Source: Salicibibacter cibarius (GTDB lineage Bacteria > Bacillota > Bacilli > Bacillales > Marinococcaceae). Taken from it: a stretch of DNA of 64,000 nucleotides. The stretch is taken from positions 2,728,001 through 2,792,000 of the forward strand of contig NZ_CP054705.1 in the NCBI RefSeq assembly GCF_016495725.1, read 5' to 3'. Below the pieces are notes generated by a model. The model saw nothing but the letters and a program-made list of their open reading frames with translations. It ran no database searches and had not been told where the DNA came from. The position numbers and the translations under genes were made by a program. Below, piece after piece: positions 1-8,307 of the stretch (positions are counted from its first letter, which is position 1; each line of letters opens with the position of its first letter).

Positions 1-260
1 TGCTGAACGAAGGCGCGCAATTCTCTTCTTTGACAAGCGTCGGTGCGATTCTGGATTCGGTCGGCTCGAACGTGCAGACGAGCGCGGACTCCGGCGATCT
101 GGCAGATTTGCTCGGCTATGAATCCGCCAGGCATAACATTGATCAGCTGGAATTGACCGGCGAAGGAACGCGGATTGACGGGATTTATTACGAGCTGATT
201 GATGAAGGAGTGCGCGCGGAAGTGACGAATGAGTTGAGGGAGCATTTGGAGTTGGATTGA
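1..260 (+). CDS. LytR-CpsA-Psr (LCP) family protein, C-terminal end only
   Basis: The reading frame is open from the left window edge to a TGA at 258-260, so this is the 3' end of a longer gene. The visible tail has 'SVGAILDSVGSNVQT', then 'RHNIDQLELTGEGTRIDG' and 'YYELIDE', which matches the C-terminus of LCP enzymes (TagU/LytR type). Known role of the family: membrane-anchored phosphotransferases that attach teichoic acid or other undecaprenyl-linked glycopolymers to peptidoglycan outside the cell. The catalytic core and membrane anchor lie outside the window. It is one of only two genes read here on the plus strand that look functional, and it ends in a good terminator. Confidence 0.75.
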   Translation, partial: LNEGAQFSSLTSVGAILDSVGSNVQTSADSGDLADLLGYESARHNIDQLELTGEGTRIDGIYYELIDEGVRAEVTNELREHLELD

Positions 261-270
261 GGTGAGCCGG

Positions 271-298
271 GGCCGCCCGGGCAGGGGCGGTCTTTTTT
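271..298 (+). terminator. Rho-independent terminator after the LCP gene
   Basis: CCGCCC (273-278) pairs with GGGCGG (285-290) across a six-base loop and is followed directly by a T-rich tract (291-298). It lies 12 bp after the LCP stop codon. Confidence 0.8.
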
Positions 299-302
299 CG
301 GG

Positions 303-407
303 AAAGTGACAGATTACGTGTGCAAAGTGACAGATTATTGCCCCAAAGTGCCAGATTACGTGTGCAAAGTGCCAGATTAATTGGGGAAAACGCCAGATTA
401 AGCTTAA
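303..407. repeat. 21-bp-period array, five units (AAAGTGACAGATTA family)
   Basis: The word AAAGTG(A/C)CAGATTA starts at 303, 324, 345, 366 and (as AAAACGCCAGATTA) 387, exactly 21 bp apart. The 14-base word is conserved; the following 7 bases vary. It lies in the convergent gap between the LCP gene and the minus-strand reductase genes and contains no plausible gene. The same word recurs in the opposite orientation at 3246-3368. Confidence 0.85.
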
Positions 408-460
408 TAGATTGCTTCAAAGCGCAAGGCGCCGGATAATATCGGCGAAGTTGCCTCGGT

Positions 461-612
461 TGGTGACCTAACGGGCTCCGATTGCTGGCGTTAGGGCTTC
501 AATCGGTTAGGTTGACGACCTAACTCTGTCCGGATTTCTACGCTAGGGCTTCAACCGCGACGGTTGGTGACCTAACGCCTTGCGACTTCCCTCGTTAGGT
601 CGCCAAAATAAA
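461..612. repeat. 52-bp-period array, about three units (CCTAAC/GTTAGG words)
   Basis: CCTAAC occurs at 467, 519 and 571 and its inverse GTTAGG/GCTAGG at 490, 542 and 594. Both series step by exactly 52 bp. 'GGGCTTCAA' is also shared between units (496 and 548). Each unit therefore holds an inverted pair of one short word. No coding frame is credible across it. Confidence 0.8.
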
Positions 613-651
613 TATTCGATACTGCACGCCCCCGCCTTTTTTCCAATAACT

Positions 652-682
652 AGCGAGCAGCTGCGCTGCTCGCTTCCTTTTT
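652..682. terminator. Strong hairpin with T tail inside the convergent gap
   Basis: AGCGAGCAGC pairs with GCTGCTCGCT around a three-base loop, followed on the plus strand by TCCTTTTT. A closely related hairpin with the same GCGAGCAGC stem is at 959-980. It sits between two 52-bp arrays and far from any gene end, so it may be a dispersed terminator-like element rather than the terminator of a particular gene. Confidence 0.55.
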
Positions 683-706
683 GCTCTTTCCTAGCTCTCC
701 CCAACG

Positions 707-853
707 GGTTCGGACATTTTTGGCTTGTTTTTCTGTACAAGTGTCCGAACTAGAGTCTAGTTCGGACACTTATTGCGCATTTCCGTCCTAATGTGTCCGA
801 ACCCAACCCAGGTTCGGACAATTTTATCGTTGTTCTTCGCAAATGTGTCCGTA
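707..853. repeat. 52-bp-period array, about three units (TTCGGACA/TGTCCGAA words)
   Basis: TTCGGACA occurs at 709, 761 and 813; its inverse TGTCCG(A) at 742, 794 and 846. Both step by exactly 52 bp, so the unit is TTCGGACA, 25 bases, TGTCCGAA, 11 bases. The word is unrelated to that of the neighbouring array at 461-612, but the period is the same. No gene is visible here. Confidence 0.85.
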
Positions 854-951
854 TGAAGCAATCACGCCGACTTCTGGAGCGATTGAATAATCCGGGCAGA
901 TATACATGAGCGTGATAAAAAATGGCGAGACGGATATAAAACGTGAGAAAA

Positions 952-990
952 AAATATAGCGAGCAGCCGCGGCTGCTCGCTTCTTTTTTT
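952..990. terminator. Bidirectional terminator after the reductase operon
   Basis: GCGAGCAGCC (959-968) pairs with GGCTGCTCGC (971-980) over a two-base loop. T-rich tracts flank it on both strands: TTCTTTTTTT on plus at 981-990, and TATATTTTTTT on minus reading down from 958. On the minus strand it follows the stop codon at 989. Confidence 0.8.
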
Positions 991-1999
991 ATTCGATCAC
1001 TTTAACGAGTTGTTTGCCTAGGTTCTCCCCTCGGAATAGGCCTAAAAAGGCTTCGGGGGCGTTTTCCAATCCTTCGATGATGTTTTCTTCGTATGTTATT
1101 TTGCCTTCTTTTAGCCATTTCGATAAATCATTGATGCCTTCTTCATACCGATCGGTGTAATCTCTGACGATAAATCCTTTTAGCAAGACGCTTCTGGTGA
1201 GTAAATACGGCAAGATTCGCGGGCCTTGTTCCACTTTTTCTGCATTGTAATGGGCGATTTGCCCACAAAGGGCGACGCGGGCATGGAAGTTTAACTGAAA
1301 AAGGACGGCGTCGGTGATTTCGCCTCCGACGTTATCAAAATACGCGTCGATGCCGTTCGGGCAGGCTTTTTTCAGATCTTCACGGATATTGTTTGTCGTC
1401 TTGTAGTTAATCGCCGCGTCAAAGCCGAGTTCAGTCCGCAAGTAATTGATTTTCGCTTCCGAACCGGCGATGCCGACGACCCGACATCCGTGTAGTTTCG
1501 CGATCTGACCGACGATCATGCCGACTGCGCCTGCCGCTCCGGAAACAACGACTGTTTCACCGGTTTTCGGTTGGCAGATGTCCATTAATCCGAAGTAAGC
1601 CGTTAAACCGGGCATACCTGTGACGTATAGGGCAGTTGTCATTGGCGTGTTATCCTGGTTTATTTTTTGTAAATTTTCCCCTTCTGCTATCGTGTAGTCT
1701 GCCCAATCAAGATTGCCGCTAACGTAGTCGCCGGGCTGGAAATCGTCGTGATTCGATGCCGCGATCTCGCCGACAACCCCGCCTGTCAGCGGTTTGCCTA
1801 CCTCAAAAGGGGCGGCGTACGATTTTGCGTCGTTCATCCTGCCGCGCATGTAAGGGTCGACGGAGAGGTAGTGGGCGCGTACGAGCACTTGGTTGGCCGC
1901 GGGTTCCGGGACGGTTGTTTCGGTGAACTCGAACGTTGATTGATCCGGGAGGCCTTGCGGTCGGTTCGCGAGTAAAATTTGGCGGTTTTTATTCATCAT
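989..1999 (-). CDS. NADP-dependent oxidoreductase, MDR family (YfmJ/CurA type)
   Basis: A 336-residue zinc-free medium-chain reductase. Family knowledge: such enzymes reduce alkenals, 2-alkenones or curcumin-like enones with NADPH in the cytosol. The sequence has the N-terminal 'RAHYLSVDPYMRGRM' motif typical of leukotriene B4 dehydrogenase/CurA proteins, then the nucleotide-binding stretch 'VVSGAAGAVGMIVGQIAK' near residue 150, and 'DAYFDNVGG'. The length is normal for the family. Its ATG overlaps the stop of the upstream flavin oxidoreductase by four bases (ATGA), so the two are translationally coupled. It may deal with reactive carbonyls. The exact substrate cannot be read from sequence. 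Confidence 0.85.
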   Translation of the reverse strand: MMNKNRQILLANRPQGLPDQSTFEFTETTVPEPAANQVLVRAHYLSVDPYMRGRMNDAKSYAAPFEVGKPLTGGVVGEIAASNHDDFQPGDYVSGNLDWADYTIAEGENLQKINQDNTPMTTALYVTGMPGLTAYFGLMDICQPKTGETVVVSGAAGAVGMIVGQIAKLHGCRVVGIAGSEAKINYLRTELGFDAAINYKTTNNIREDLKKACPNGIDAYFDNVGGEITDAVLFQLNFHARVALCGQIAHYNAEKVEQGPRILPYLLTRSVLLKGFIVRDYTDRYEEGINDLSKWLKEGKITYEENIIEGLENAPEAFLGLFRGENLGKQLVKVIE

Positions 2000-2988
2000 G
2001 CTTCCCCTTTCTGTCCAGTCACTAATTCGTTGGTGAACAATCTTTCTTTTGCGGCGGTGTATTCCCGGTCGAGTCGGTCTACCAATGTTGCCGCGTGGGT
2101 GATTTCATTAATAACGCCAATGCCTTCGCCGCTCCCCCAAATGTCTTTCCATGTTTTTTTCTTGTTTTTATCTTCGGAGAAGCTCATTTTCGATGGGTCG
2201 CTTTCCGGAAGGGCGTCAGGGTCTAAGCCGGCGTTGCGGATGGACGGGGCAAGGTAGTTTCCATGTACCCCGCTGAAAAGATTACTGTAAACGATGTCAT
2301 CGGATGTGCTTTCTGTGATCATTTGCTTGTATTCTTCCGCGGCGCGCGCTTCATGGGTCGCGATGAAAGGCGATCCGATGTAAGCAAAATCGGCGCCCAT
2401 CGCTTGAGCCGCTAGCACGCTGTCGCCGCTCGCGATCGACCCGGACAAAACGAGCGGGCCGTCAAACCATTGGCGAATTTCCTGGACGAGCGCGAACGGG
2501 CTCTTCGATCCGGCATGGCCTCCTGCTCCGGCGGCAACGGCAATCAGGCCGTCCGCGCCTTTGTCTATGGCTTTATGGGCGAAGCGATTGTTAATGACAT
2601 CATGCAAAACAATGCCTCCGTAGCTGTGCGCGGCGGCATTTACTTCTTCGCGTGCGCCCAGAGAGGTGATCGTGATCGGCACTTTGTATTTTTCGCAGAT
2701 TTCCATGTCGTGTTCGAGCCGTTCGTTGGAGCGGTGGACGATTTGGTTAATGGCGAACGGTGCAGCGGGGTTATCGGGATGGCGAGCGTTATGCGCTGCG
2801 AGCTCCTCGGTAATTTCCGCCAGCCATTCATCAAGTTGGGAAGCAGGCCTGGCGTTGAGGGCCGGCATGGCCCCGACGATCCCCGCTTTGCATTGCTCGA
2901 TGACGAGCTTAGGGTTGCTTACAATGAAAAGTGGTGCGCCGATGACAGGGGTGCGTAGGCCTTTAAGTATTGATGGGATGTTTGACAT
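1996..2988 (-). CDS. Nitronate monooxygenase / FMN-dependent 2-nitropropane dioxygenase family
   Basis: A 330-residue TIM-barrel flavoprotein. It starts 'LRTPVIGAPLFIVSNPKLVIEQCKAGIVGAMPALN', contains 'GADGLIAVAAGAGGHAG' (the FMN-phosphate region of the family) and 'QAMGADFAYIGSPFIAT'. Known enzymes of the family oxidise nitronates with O2; many members have unknown substrates. GGAGG lies about 11 bases before the ATG. It is the first gene of a two-gene operon with the MDR reductase. The upstream gap (2989-3471) holds two 21-bp arrays and no clear sigma-A promoter. The assignment to NMO proper, rather than another NPD-like flavoenzyme, is moderate. Confidence 0.8.
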   Translation of the reverse strand: MSNIPSILKGLRTPVIGAPLFIVSNPKLVIEQCKAGIVGAMPALNARPASQLDEWLAEITEELAAHNARHPDNPAAPFAINQIVHRSNERLEHDMEICEKYKVPITITSLGAREEVNAAAHSYGGIVLHDVINNRFAHKAIDKGADGLIAVAAGAGGHAGSKSPFALVQEIRQWFDGPLVLSGSIASGDSVLAAQAMGADFAYIGSPFIATHEARAAEEYKQMITESTSDDIVYSNLFSGVHGNYLAPSIRNAGLDPDALPESDPSKMSFSEDKNKKKTWKDIWGSGEGIGVINEITHAATLVDRLDREYTAAKERLFTNELVTGQKGEA

Positions 2989-3078
2989 AGGTTTCGTTCC
3001 TCCATTTTATCTGTTTATCTTCAGCATAGCACAAAATGTTAGATGCGTAGTGCATAGGGGGCGGTTGTATCGTTTATC

Positions 3079-3158
3079 CGTTTATCAGCCGAATACGCGG
3101 CGATATCAGCGGAACACGCGGCAATATCAGCCAAAACAAACGATTTATCAGCCAAAGT
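3079..3158. repeat. 21-bp-period array, four units (TATCAGCC / GGCTGATA family)
   Basis: TATCAGC(C/G) starts at 3083, 3104, 3125 and 3146, exactly 21 bp apart. Read on the minus strand the word is GGCTGATA. About 36 bases at the right end (3123-3158) are identical, inverted, to 15772-15807, where a three-unit array of the same word occurs. It lies just upstream of the nitronate monooxygenase gene. No gene is visible. Confidence 0.85.
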
Positions 3159-3245
3159 GAATAGTGGCGTGTACTAGAATGTTTTCCATCAAGTGAGTCG
3201 CATGAATTAGCACGCCCGAATTACACTTGTTAGATATTTTCGCGA

Positions 3246-3368
3246 CTTATTCTGTCACTTTCGGTCTTTTTTCTGTCATTTTACGTGGATAATCTGTCAC
3301 TTCACGAAGTTATTCTGTCATTTTTCCGACTTATTCTGTCACTTTGGATGGATATTCTGTCACTTAAT
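3246..3368. repeat. 21-bp-period array, six units (CTGTCACTTT family)
   Basis: CTGTCA starts at 3252, 3273, 3294, 3315, 3336 and 3357, exactly 21 bp apart. On the minus strand the unit reads AAAGTGACAGAAT, the same word family as at 303-407 but in opposite orientation. An inverted pair ACCGGACA (3371-3378) / TGTCCGGT (3398-3405) follows immediately. The array lies downstream of the phosphotriesterase-family gene; the open frames crossing it are repeat artefacts. Confidence 0.85.
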
Positions 3369-3471
3369 GGACCGGACAGTTTTTCTGCTTTCCAATGTGT
3401 CCGGTTGTTACGCTTGATTGCGGAAAGAATTTCTGAATCCTATCATTTTGCCCACCCCTCCCGAAACCCTA

Positions 3472-4476
3472 TCACCCAATTTTTGCTTTTTTATCACCGG
3501 CAAATAATGCCCGTGCATTATCGGTGAACAATTTTTCGATTTGCTCTTCTTTTACTCCACGTTCTCTGAGCTCAGGCACGACGGTATCAAAAAGATAAGT
3601 TGGTCGCCAGTTTTCGATTAAGCTTGCTAACTCATCGGACATCATCGGGGGACGGCCGAGCCAAAGGTTGACCTTATCATGCGAAAGCAACATGAGATCC
3701 TCGTAGCCTTCGTCCAATAGCGTGAGTAAAACGTCGATCCTTTCCTGATCGTAAGGGGTCCCTGCCAACCCCTGCAAGCCGAAGCGATCGAGCCCGATTT
3801 TCATGCCCTTATCCATGACTTGTCGATGAACGCGGGGATCGGTATTTCCGCACATATGGCCGATAATCACGCGATTCGGATCCGCCCCTTCCTGCAAAAG
3901 CAGTTCTGCTTGCTCCAGTCCCATAGTTCCTTCCTGGGTGTGAGTTAACAATACGATTCCGGTGTCTTGTTGGACTTTTGCCGCTGCTTTAAAAAACATC
4001 CGTTCATACGCCGTGATCTCATCACGACTGGACGCGAGCTTGATCACCCCCGGTTTTATGCCTGACTCTTCAATGCCCTCGGCTATTTCGTGCCTAAACA
4101 GTTCCTCTATTTCATCTTCCGCCGTACCGAGTGATTGACGAAATTTAAAATACGGCGTTGCACCTTCTCCCTCATAATAATACCCGGTCGCGCAAATGAT
4201 TTGCAGCCCCGTCGCTTCTGACACTTTCCGCAAGAAACGGGGATCACGACCACATTCATTGGGCGTCGGATCCACAACTGTTTGCACACCTTCAGCCTTC
4301 ATTTCGTTAGCAATGTCAATGGCAGCTTCCAGATATTCGCTCTCGTTGAAAGGGCCAAGCGTTTGATCACCTTGAAAACCCGGGTAACCAAAGATAAAAT
4401 GCTCATGAACAAGCGTCTTGCCCATTGCCCCAACGTCGATTGGCCCCGTTACGGTTTGTACAGTTGCCTCGCTCAT
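3472..4476 (-). CDS. Phosphotriesterase-family metal-dependent hydrolase
   Basis: A 334-residue amidohydrolase-superfamily protein. The start at 4476 is chosen because AAAGGAG lies seven bases upstream and the ATG overlaps the stop of the upstream ligase by four bases; a longer frame would run back into that gene. The binuclear metal site is complete: H24 and H26 in 'VHEHFIFG', candidate carbamylated lysine K147 in 'GVIKLAS', H180 in 'LLTHTQ', H208 in 'IIGHMCG' and D268 in 'LLSHDK'. Family members hydrolyse phosphotriesters, lactones or N-acyl amino acids. Coupling to an acyl-CoA ligase suggests it releases a carboxylic acid, for example from a lactone or ester, which the ligase then activates. 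That role is inference. Confidence 0.85.
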   Translation of the reverse strand: MSEATVQTVTGPIDVGAMGKTLVHEHFIFGYPGFQGDQTLGPFNESEYLEAAIDIANEMKAEGVQTVVDPTPNECGRDPRFLRKVSEATGLQIICATGYYYEGEGATPYFKFRQSLGTAEDEIEELFRHEIAEGIEESGIKPGVIKLASSRDEITAYERMFFKAAAKVQQDTGIVLLTHTQEGTMGLEQAELLLQEGADPNRVIIGHMCGNTDPRVHRQVMDKGMKIGLDRFGLQGLAGTPYDQERIDVLLTLLDEGYEDLMLLSHDKVNLWLGRPPMMSDELASLIENWRPTYLFDTVVPELRERGVKEEQIEKLFTDNARALFAGDKKAKIG

Positions 4477-6137
4477 GACTTGCTCCTTTCCGCTTCTTCG
4501 TTTTGAAGCTGACGCCATAAAATTTTTCCGCTGGCCGTGGTCGGTAACGATGTGCGAAACTCCACCGATCTCGGGTATTTGTAAGCGGCCATTTGTTCTT
4601 TTGCCCAATCAATAATATCTTCTTCTCTAACCTTTCCTTCAGATTCCGGATGAAGGACGGCAAACGCTTTCACGCTCTCGCCTCTTACGGGATCCGGAAC
4701 CCCGACCACACATGCTTGCTGAATATCGGGATGGTTGAAAAGGTAAGATTCCACCTCCGACGGCCAGACGTTAAAGCCCGACGCGTTAATCATCCGCTTA
4801 ATCCGATCGACCATAAAGAAGTACCCATCTTCATCGATTCGGCCCATATCCCCTGTCCGGAAAAAACGTTTGCCCTCGATCTCAATAAAAGACTCGGCTG
4901 TCTCTTCCGGGCGATTATAATAGCCTTCAAACACCTGCGGCCCGTTGACGATAATTTCCCCCACTTCCCCAACCTCGACTTCTTGTAATGTGACAGGATC
5001 AATCACCCGGGAATCAACGTCAAAAGCAGGAATGCCTAAACATTGCAATTTTGGCGCATCCGGCGGATTAAAATGCGTATGGGAAATCGTTTCGGTCAAT
5101 CCGTAACCCTCAACGTATCGTAATCCCAACCATTCATGTAATTGCTCGCCAACCGCTTCCGGAAGCGCCGCCCCGCCACCTGAAATCGATGTCAAAGAAG
5201 AAATATCATAATCTTGGATACGCGGGTTTGCAAGAAAATCAACGACCATCGTGCTGATGTTCACCCAATTCGTACATGCATAACGCTCAATCATTTCCGC
5301 CGCGTGCTCCCGGTTCCATCTCGTCATGATCACAATGGAAGCGCCGATCGTTAACGGCATAATGAGACTATGGATCACACCGGTAACATGGAAAAACGGC
5401 AATGCGGCCAAATGGACAGTGCTATTGGCTACGCCGCTCCAATGGGCAGCGCTAAACGTATTGGCTTGGTAGGAGTAATGCGTATGGACACACCCTTTTG
5501 GCATACCTGTCGTCCCTGATGTATAGGGTAAAAAAGCCACGTCTTCTTGGCTTCCGGTATATTCACTCGGCACGCGGCCCTCGGCAAGTGCATCACCCCA
5601 CCTCACGTCAGAATGTTGTTTAACAGGAGCGACGACTTCGTCAGGGAGATTCGTGAATGGCTGCTGATCCGGCAAATAATCAGAATACGCGGCAACGAGA
5701 ATGGATTCGAGCGTCGTTGACGCTTTTAACCCTTGCACATTTTCATAGATTTCTTGGCCGACGATCCCTGCCTTGATCCCACAATCATTAATGCAAAACT
5801 CCAATTCAGCCTCTTTGTTCATCGGATTAATCGGAACAACAACTGCGCCTAACCGCAAAATGGCAAACATTGAAATGACATATTGAGGCGCATTTTGCAT
5901 GTACAGCATCACACGATCGCCTTTCCTAACGTTAAACGAATGTTCCAAAAAACCTGCAAGCCCTTCCACTTCTAAAAATAAATCGGCATACGTATACGAA
6001 GCCCCGTAATAATGAACGGCCACTTTGTCGGGGTATCTCTTCGCGCTCACTAATATGTTGTCATAGACAGTCGTCCCCGGCACTGTCAACGTTTTCGGCA
6101 ATCGGCCCGGCCATGATGGATAATGTTTCGTATTCAC
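4473..6137 (-). CDS. AMP-forming acyl-CoA synthetase (ligase copy 1)
   Basis: A 554-residue class I adenylate-forming enzyme: carboxylic acid + ATP + CoA to acyl-CoA. It carries the P-loop 'YTSGTTGMPKG', 'GYGLTET', 'FFRTGDMGRID' and the C-terminal 'LPTTASGKILWR' containing the catalytic lysine. The start is GTG, set by GGAGG six bases upstream; the second copy at 6624-8291 starts with ATG at the same residue. The two copies are very similar along their full length, from 'TKHYPSWP' to 'GKILWRQLQNEEAE'. The gene is translationally coupled to the phosphotriesterase-family gene. Chain-length specificity cannot be judged by eye. Confidence 0.9.
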   Translation of the reverse strand: MNTKHYPSWPGRLPKTLTVPGTTVYDNILVSAKRYPDKVAVHYYGASYTYADLFLEVEGLAGFLEHSFNVRKGDRVMLYMQNAPQYVISMFAILRLGAVVVPINPMNKEAELEFCINDCGIKAGIVGQEIYENVQGLKASTTLESILVAAYSDYLPDQQPFTNLPDEVVAPVKQHSDVRWGDALAEGRVPSEYTGSQEDVAFLPYTSGTTGMPKGCVHTHYSYQANTFSAAHWSGVANSTVHLAALPFFHVTGVIHSLIMPLTIGASIVIMTRWNREHAAEMIERYACTNWVNISTMVVDFLANPRIQDYDISSLTSISGGGAALPEAVGEQLHEWLGLRYVEGYGLTETISHTHFNPPDAPKLQCLGIPAFDVDSRVIDPVTLQEVEVGEVGEIIVNGPQVFEGYYNRPEETAESFIEIEGKRFFRTGDMGRIDEDGYFFMVDRIKRMINASGFNVWPSEVESYLFNHPDIQQACVVGVPDPVRGESVKAFAVLHPESEGKVREEDIIDWAKEQMAAYKYPRSVEFRTSLPTTASGKILWRQLQNEEAERSKS

Positions 6138-6173
6138 GCGTAACCTCCCCTTTCAAATGTGAAACGTAACTAT

Positions 6174-6182
6174 ATTATAACA
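6174..6182 (-). promoter_or_regulatory. Probable sigma-A promoter with extended -10
   Basis: On the minus strand TGTTATAAT (6182 down to 6174) gives a perfect TATAAT with the TGn extension, about 37 bases upstream of the GTG of ligase copy 1. No good -35 hexamer is seen at 16-18 bp, which is usual for extended -10 promoters. Confidence 0.5.
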
Positions 6183-6404
6183 AAATGAAACGCTTACAAC
6201 TATTTCCCACATTAGATGAATCAAGAGAAGCAAAGTAATTCCTCTATCGAAGGTCGAGCTGCCCCTTAGGGAAAGTGGGCCAATGGTTCAACAAGCCGAT
6301 TTTGCCCCACTAGAGGCTGGAAGTCCGGATTAGAGCTTCAAACTGGGGTTAGTGCGCGATTGGATTAAACCGCCACGAAGCAGGATCCCCCAGTCACTAT
6401 GAAA

Positions 6405-6562
6405 CGGTTCATGGTGACCGAAAACGAAAGCTAATCGCTCGTTCGGTCGCCATGAGGCAGCCATGACGCCCGAACGCTTACGATTCAAGCCATTACGGTC
6501 GTCATAAAACGGTTATGGCGACCGAACACGAGAACCGACCGCCTTTTCGGTCACCATGATGC
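6405..6562. repeat. 52-bp-period array, about three units (TGACCGAA/TTCGGTC words)
   Basis: ATGGTGACCGAA-like words occur at 6411, 6463 and 6515, and the inverse CGGTC(G/A)(C/T)CAT at 6444, 6496 and 6548; both series step by exactly 52 bp. It separates the two near-duplicate ligase genes. The rest of the 6138-6623 gap (6190-6400) shows GC-rich sequence without a clear repeat or gene. Confidence 0.8.
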
Positions 6563-6623
6563 GCTAAATTGTCCGTCAGTGCCCGACTTCTTCCACCTGT
6601 CCCCATGATTATTAACTATGCTC

Positions 6624-8291
6624 CTACAATGACTTACTCTTCTCCGCTTCTTCATTTTGCAACTGACGCCATAAAATTTTTCCGCTGGCTGTGGTCGGTA
6701 ACGATGTGCGAAATTCCACTAATCTCGGGTATTTGTAAACGGCCATTTGTTCTTTTGCCCAAGCGATTATCTCTTCTTCGGTGACGTTCCCTTCCGATTC
6801 GGGATGCAGAACGACGAATGCTTTCACGTTCTCGCCTCGTACAGGATCCGGTACCCCGATGACACATGCTTGCTGAATATCGGGATGTTTGAAAAGATAC
6901 GACTCCACCTCCGACGGCCAAACGTTAAAGCCCGACGCGTTAATCATCCGCTTAATCCGGTCCACCATAAAGAAGTACCCATCTTCATCGATGCGACCCA
7001 TATCCCCTGTTCGGAAAAAACGTTTGCCATCGAGCTCAACAAAGGCCTCGGCTGTTTCTTGCGGACGGTTATAGTACCCTTGAAACACTTGCGGTCCGTT
7101 GATGATAATTTCCCCAACTTCTTCGATCCCCAGTTCTTGCAAGGTGACAGGGTCAATCACTCGGGAATCGACGTCAAACGCAGGAATGCCCAAACATTGC
7201 AATTTTGGCGCTTGCGGCGGGTTAAAATGCGTCTGGGCAATGGTTTCGGTCAACCCGTAACCTTCAAAATATTGTAGCCCCAACCATTCGTGTAATCGCT
7301 TCCCAACCGCTTCCGGAAGCGCCGCCCCACCTCCTGAAATCGCTCTCAGAGAAGAGATGTCATAGTCTTGAATATGTGGATTCCCGAGAAAATCAACCAA
7401 CATCGTGCTGATACATACCCAATTTGTACATTTATAACGGTCAATCATTTCCAATGCGTGTTGCCGGTTCCACCTCGTCAAGATGACAATCGAAGCCCCG
7501 ATCGTTAAAGGCGCCAGCAAACAAGCCATGACCCCTGTCACATGGAAGAACGGCAATGCAGAAAGATGGACGGCGCTATTGGCGGCGTTGCTCGCGTGGA
7601 TGCCCCCAAATATATTGGCTTGATAGGAATAATGCGTATGAACACACCCTTTTGGCATACCTGTCGTCCCTGACGTATACGGTAAAAAAGCCATATCTCC
7701 TTGCTTTCCGGTATATTCACTCGGCACGCGGGCCTCGGCAAGCGCGACACGCCATTTCACGTCAGAATGGCTTTTGGCGGGCGCAATAACCGCGTCAGGC
7801 AAATCCGTAAATATCTCCCGATCCGGCAAATAATCAGAATACGCGGCAACGAGAATAGATTCGAGCGTCGTTTTCGCTTTTAACCCTTGCACGTTTTCAT
7901 AGATTTCTTGTCCGACGATCCCTGCCTTGATCCCGCAATCATTAATGCAAAATTCCAATTCAGCCTCTTTGTTCATCGGATTAATCGGAACAACAACCGC
8001 CCCTACCCGTAAAATGGCAAAAAGAGAAATGATATACTGCGGAGCGTTTTGCATGTACAGCATCACGCGATCGCCTTTCCTAACGTTAAACGAATGTTCC
8101 AAAAAACCTGCAAGCCCTTCCACTTCTAAAAATAAATCGGTATACGTATACGAAGCCCCGTAATAATGAACGGCCACTTTGTCCGGGTAACGCTTCGCAC
8201 TCACTAACAAGTTATCGTAAACGGTCGTCCCCGGCACTGTCAACGTTTTCGGCAACCGGTCCGGCCAAGACGGATAATGTTTCGTGTTCAT
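6624..8291 (-). CDS. AMP-forming acyl-CoA synthetase (ligase copy 2)
   Basis: A 555-residue paralogue of the ligase at 4473-6137 with the same motifs: 'YTSGTTGMPKG', 'GYGLTETIAQTHFNPP' and 'LPTTASGKILWR'. Differences cluster around residues 160-200 and in the acyl-pocket region ('GGIHASNAANSAVHLS' against 'SAAHWSGVANSTVHLA'), so the substrate may differ. GGAGTGG precedes the ATG. It lies 16 bp after the E2 gene and is probably the last gene of the E1-alpha, E1-beta, E2, ligase transcription unit. This context suggests that the acid it activates and the 2-oxoacid dehydrogenase serve one pathway. Confidence 0.9.
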   Translation of the reverse strand: MNTKHYPSWPDRLPKTLTVPGTTVYDNLLVSAKRYPDKVAVHYYGASYTYTDLFLEVEGLAGFLEHSFNVRKGDRVMLYMQNAPQYIISLFAILRVGAVVVPINPMNKEAELEFCINDCGIKAGIVGQEIYENVQGLKAKTTLESILVAAYSDYLPDREIFTDLPDAVIAPAKSHSDVKWRVALAEARVPSEYTGKQGDMAFLPYTSGTTGMPKGCVHTHYSYQANIFGGIHASNAANSAVHLSALPFFHVTGVMACLLAPLTIGASIVILTRWNRQHALEMIDRYKCTNWVCISTMLVDFLGNPHIQDYDISSLRAISGGGAALPEAVGKRLHEWLGLQYFEGYGLTETIAQTHFNPPQAPKLQCLGIPAFDVDSRVIDPVTLQELGIEEVGEIIINGPQVFQGYYNRPQETAEAFVELDGKRFFRTGDMGRIDEDGYFFMVDRIKRMINASGFNVWPSEVESYLFKHPDIQQACVIGVPDPVRGENVKAFVVLHPESEGNVTEEEIIAWAKEQMAVYKYPRLVEFRTSLPTTASGKILWRQLQNEEAEKSKSL

Positions 8292-8307
8292 GGATATCCA
8301 CTCCTTT

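Noticed and set aside
303-407. Possible CRISPR array
   Set aside because: The repeat is about 14 bases with 7-base spacers, far too short; no cas genes are present in the window.
543-740. Open frame on the minus strand across the first intergenic region
   Set aside because: It crosses a 52-bp repeat array and a hairpin, has no ribosome site and resembles no protein.
3285-3527. Open frame on the plus strand rich in Leu-Ser
   Set aside because: It is produced by the 21-bp (seven-codon) repeat; the periodic peptide is a by-product of the array.
6182-6196. Catabolite-response (cre) like sequence TGAAACGCTTACA upstream of ligase copy 1
   Set aside because: It is one base shorter than the 14-base cre consensus, so the half-sites are out of register. 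Not reported as a site.
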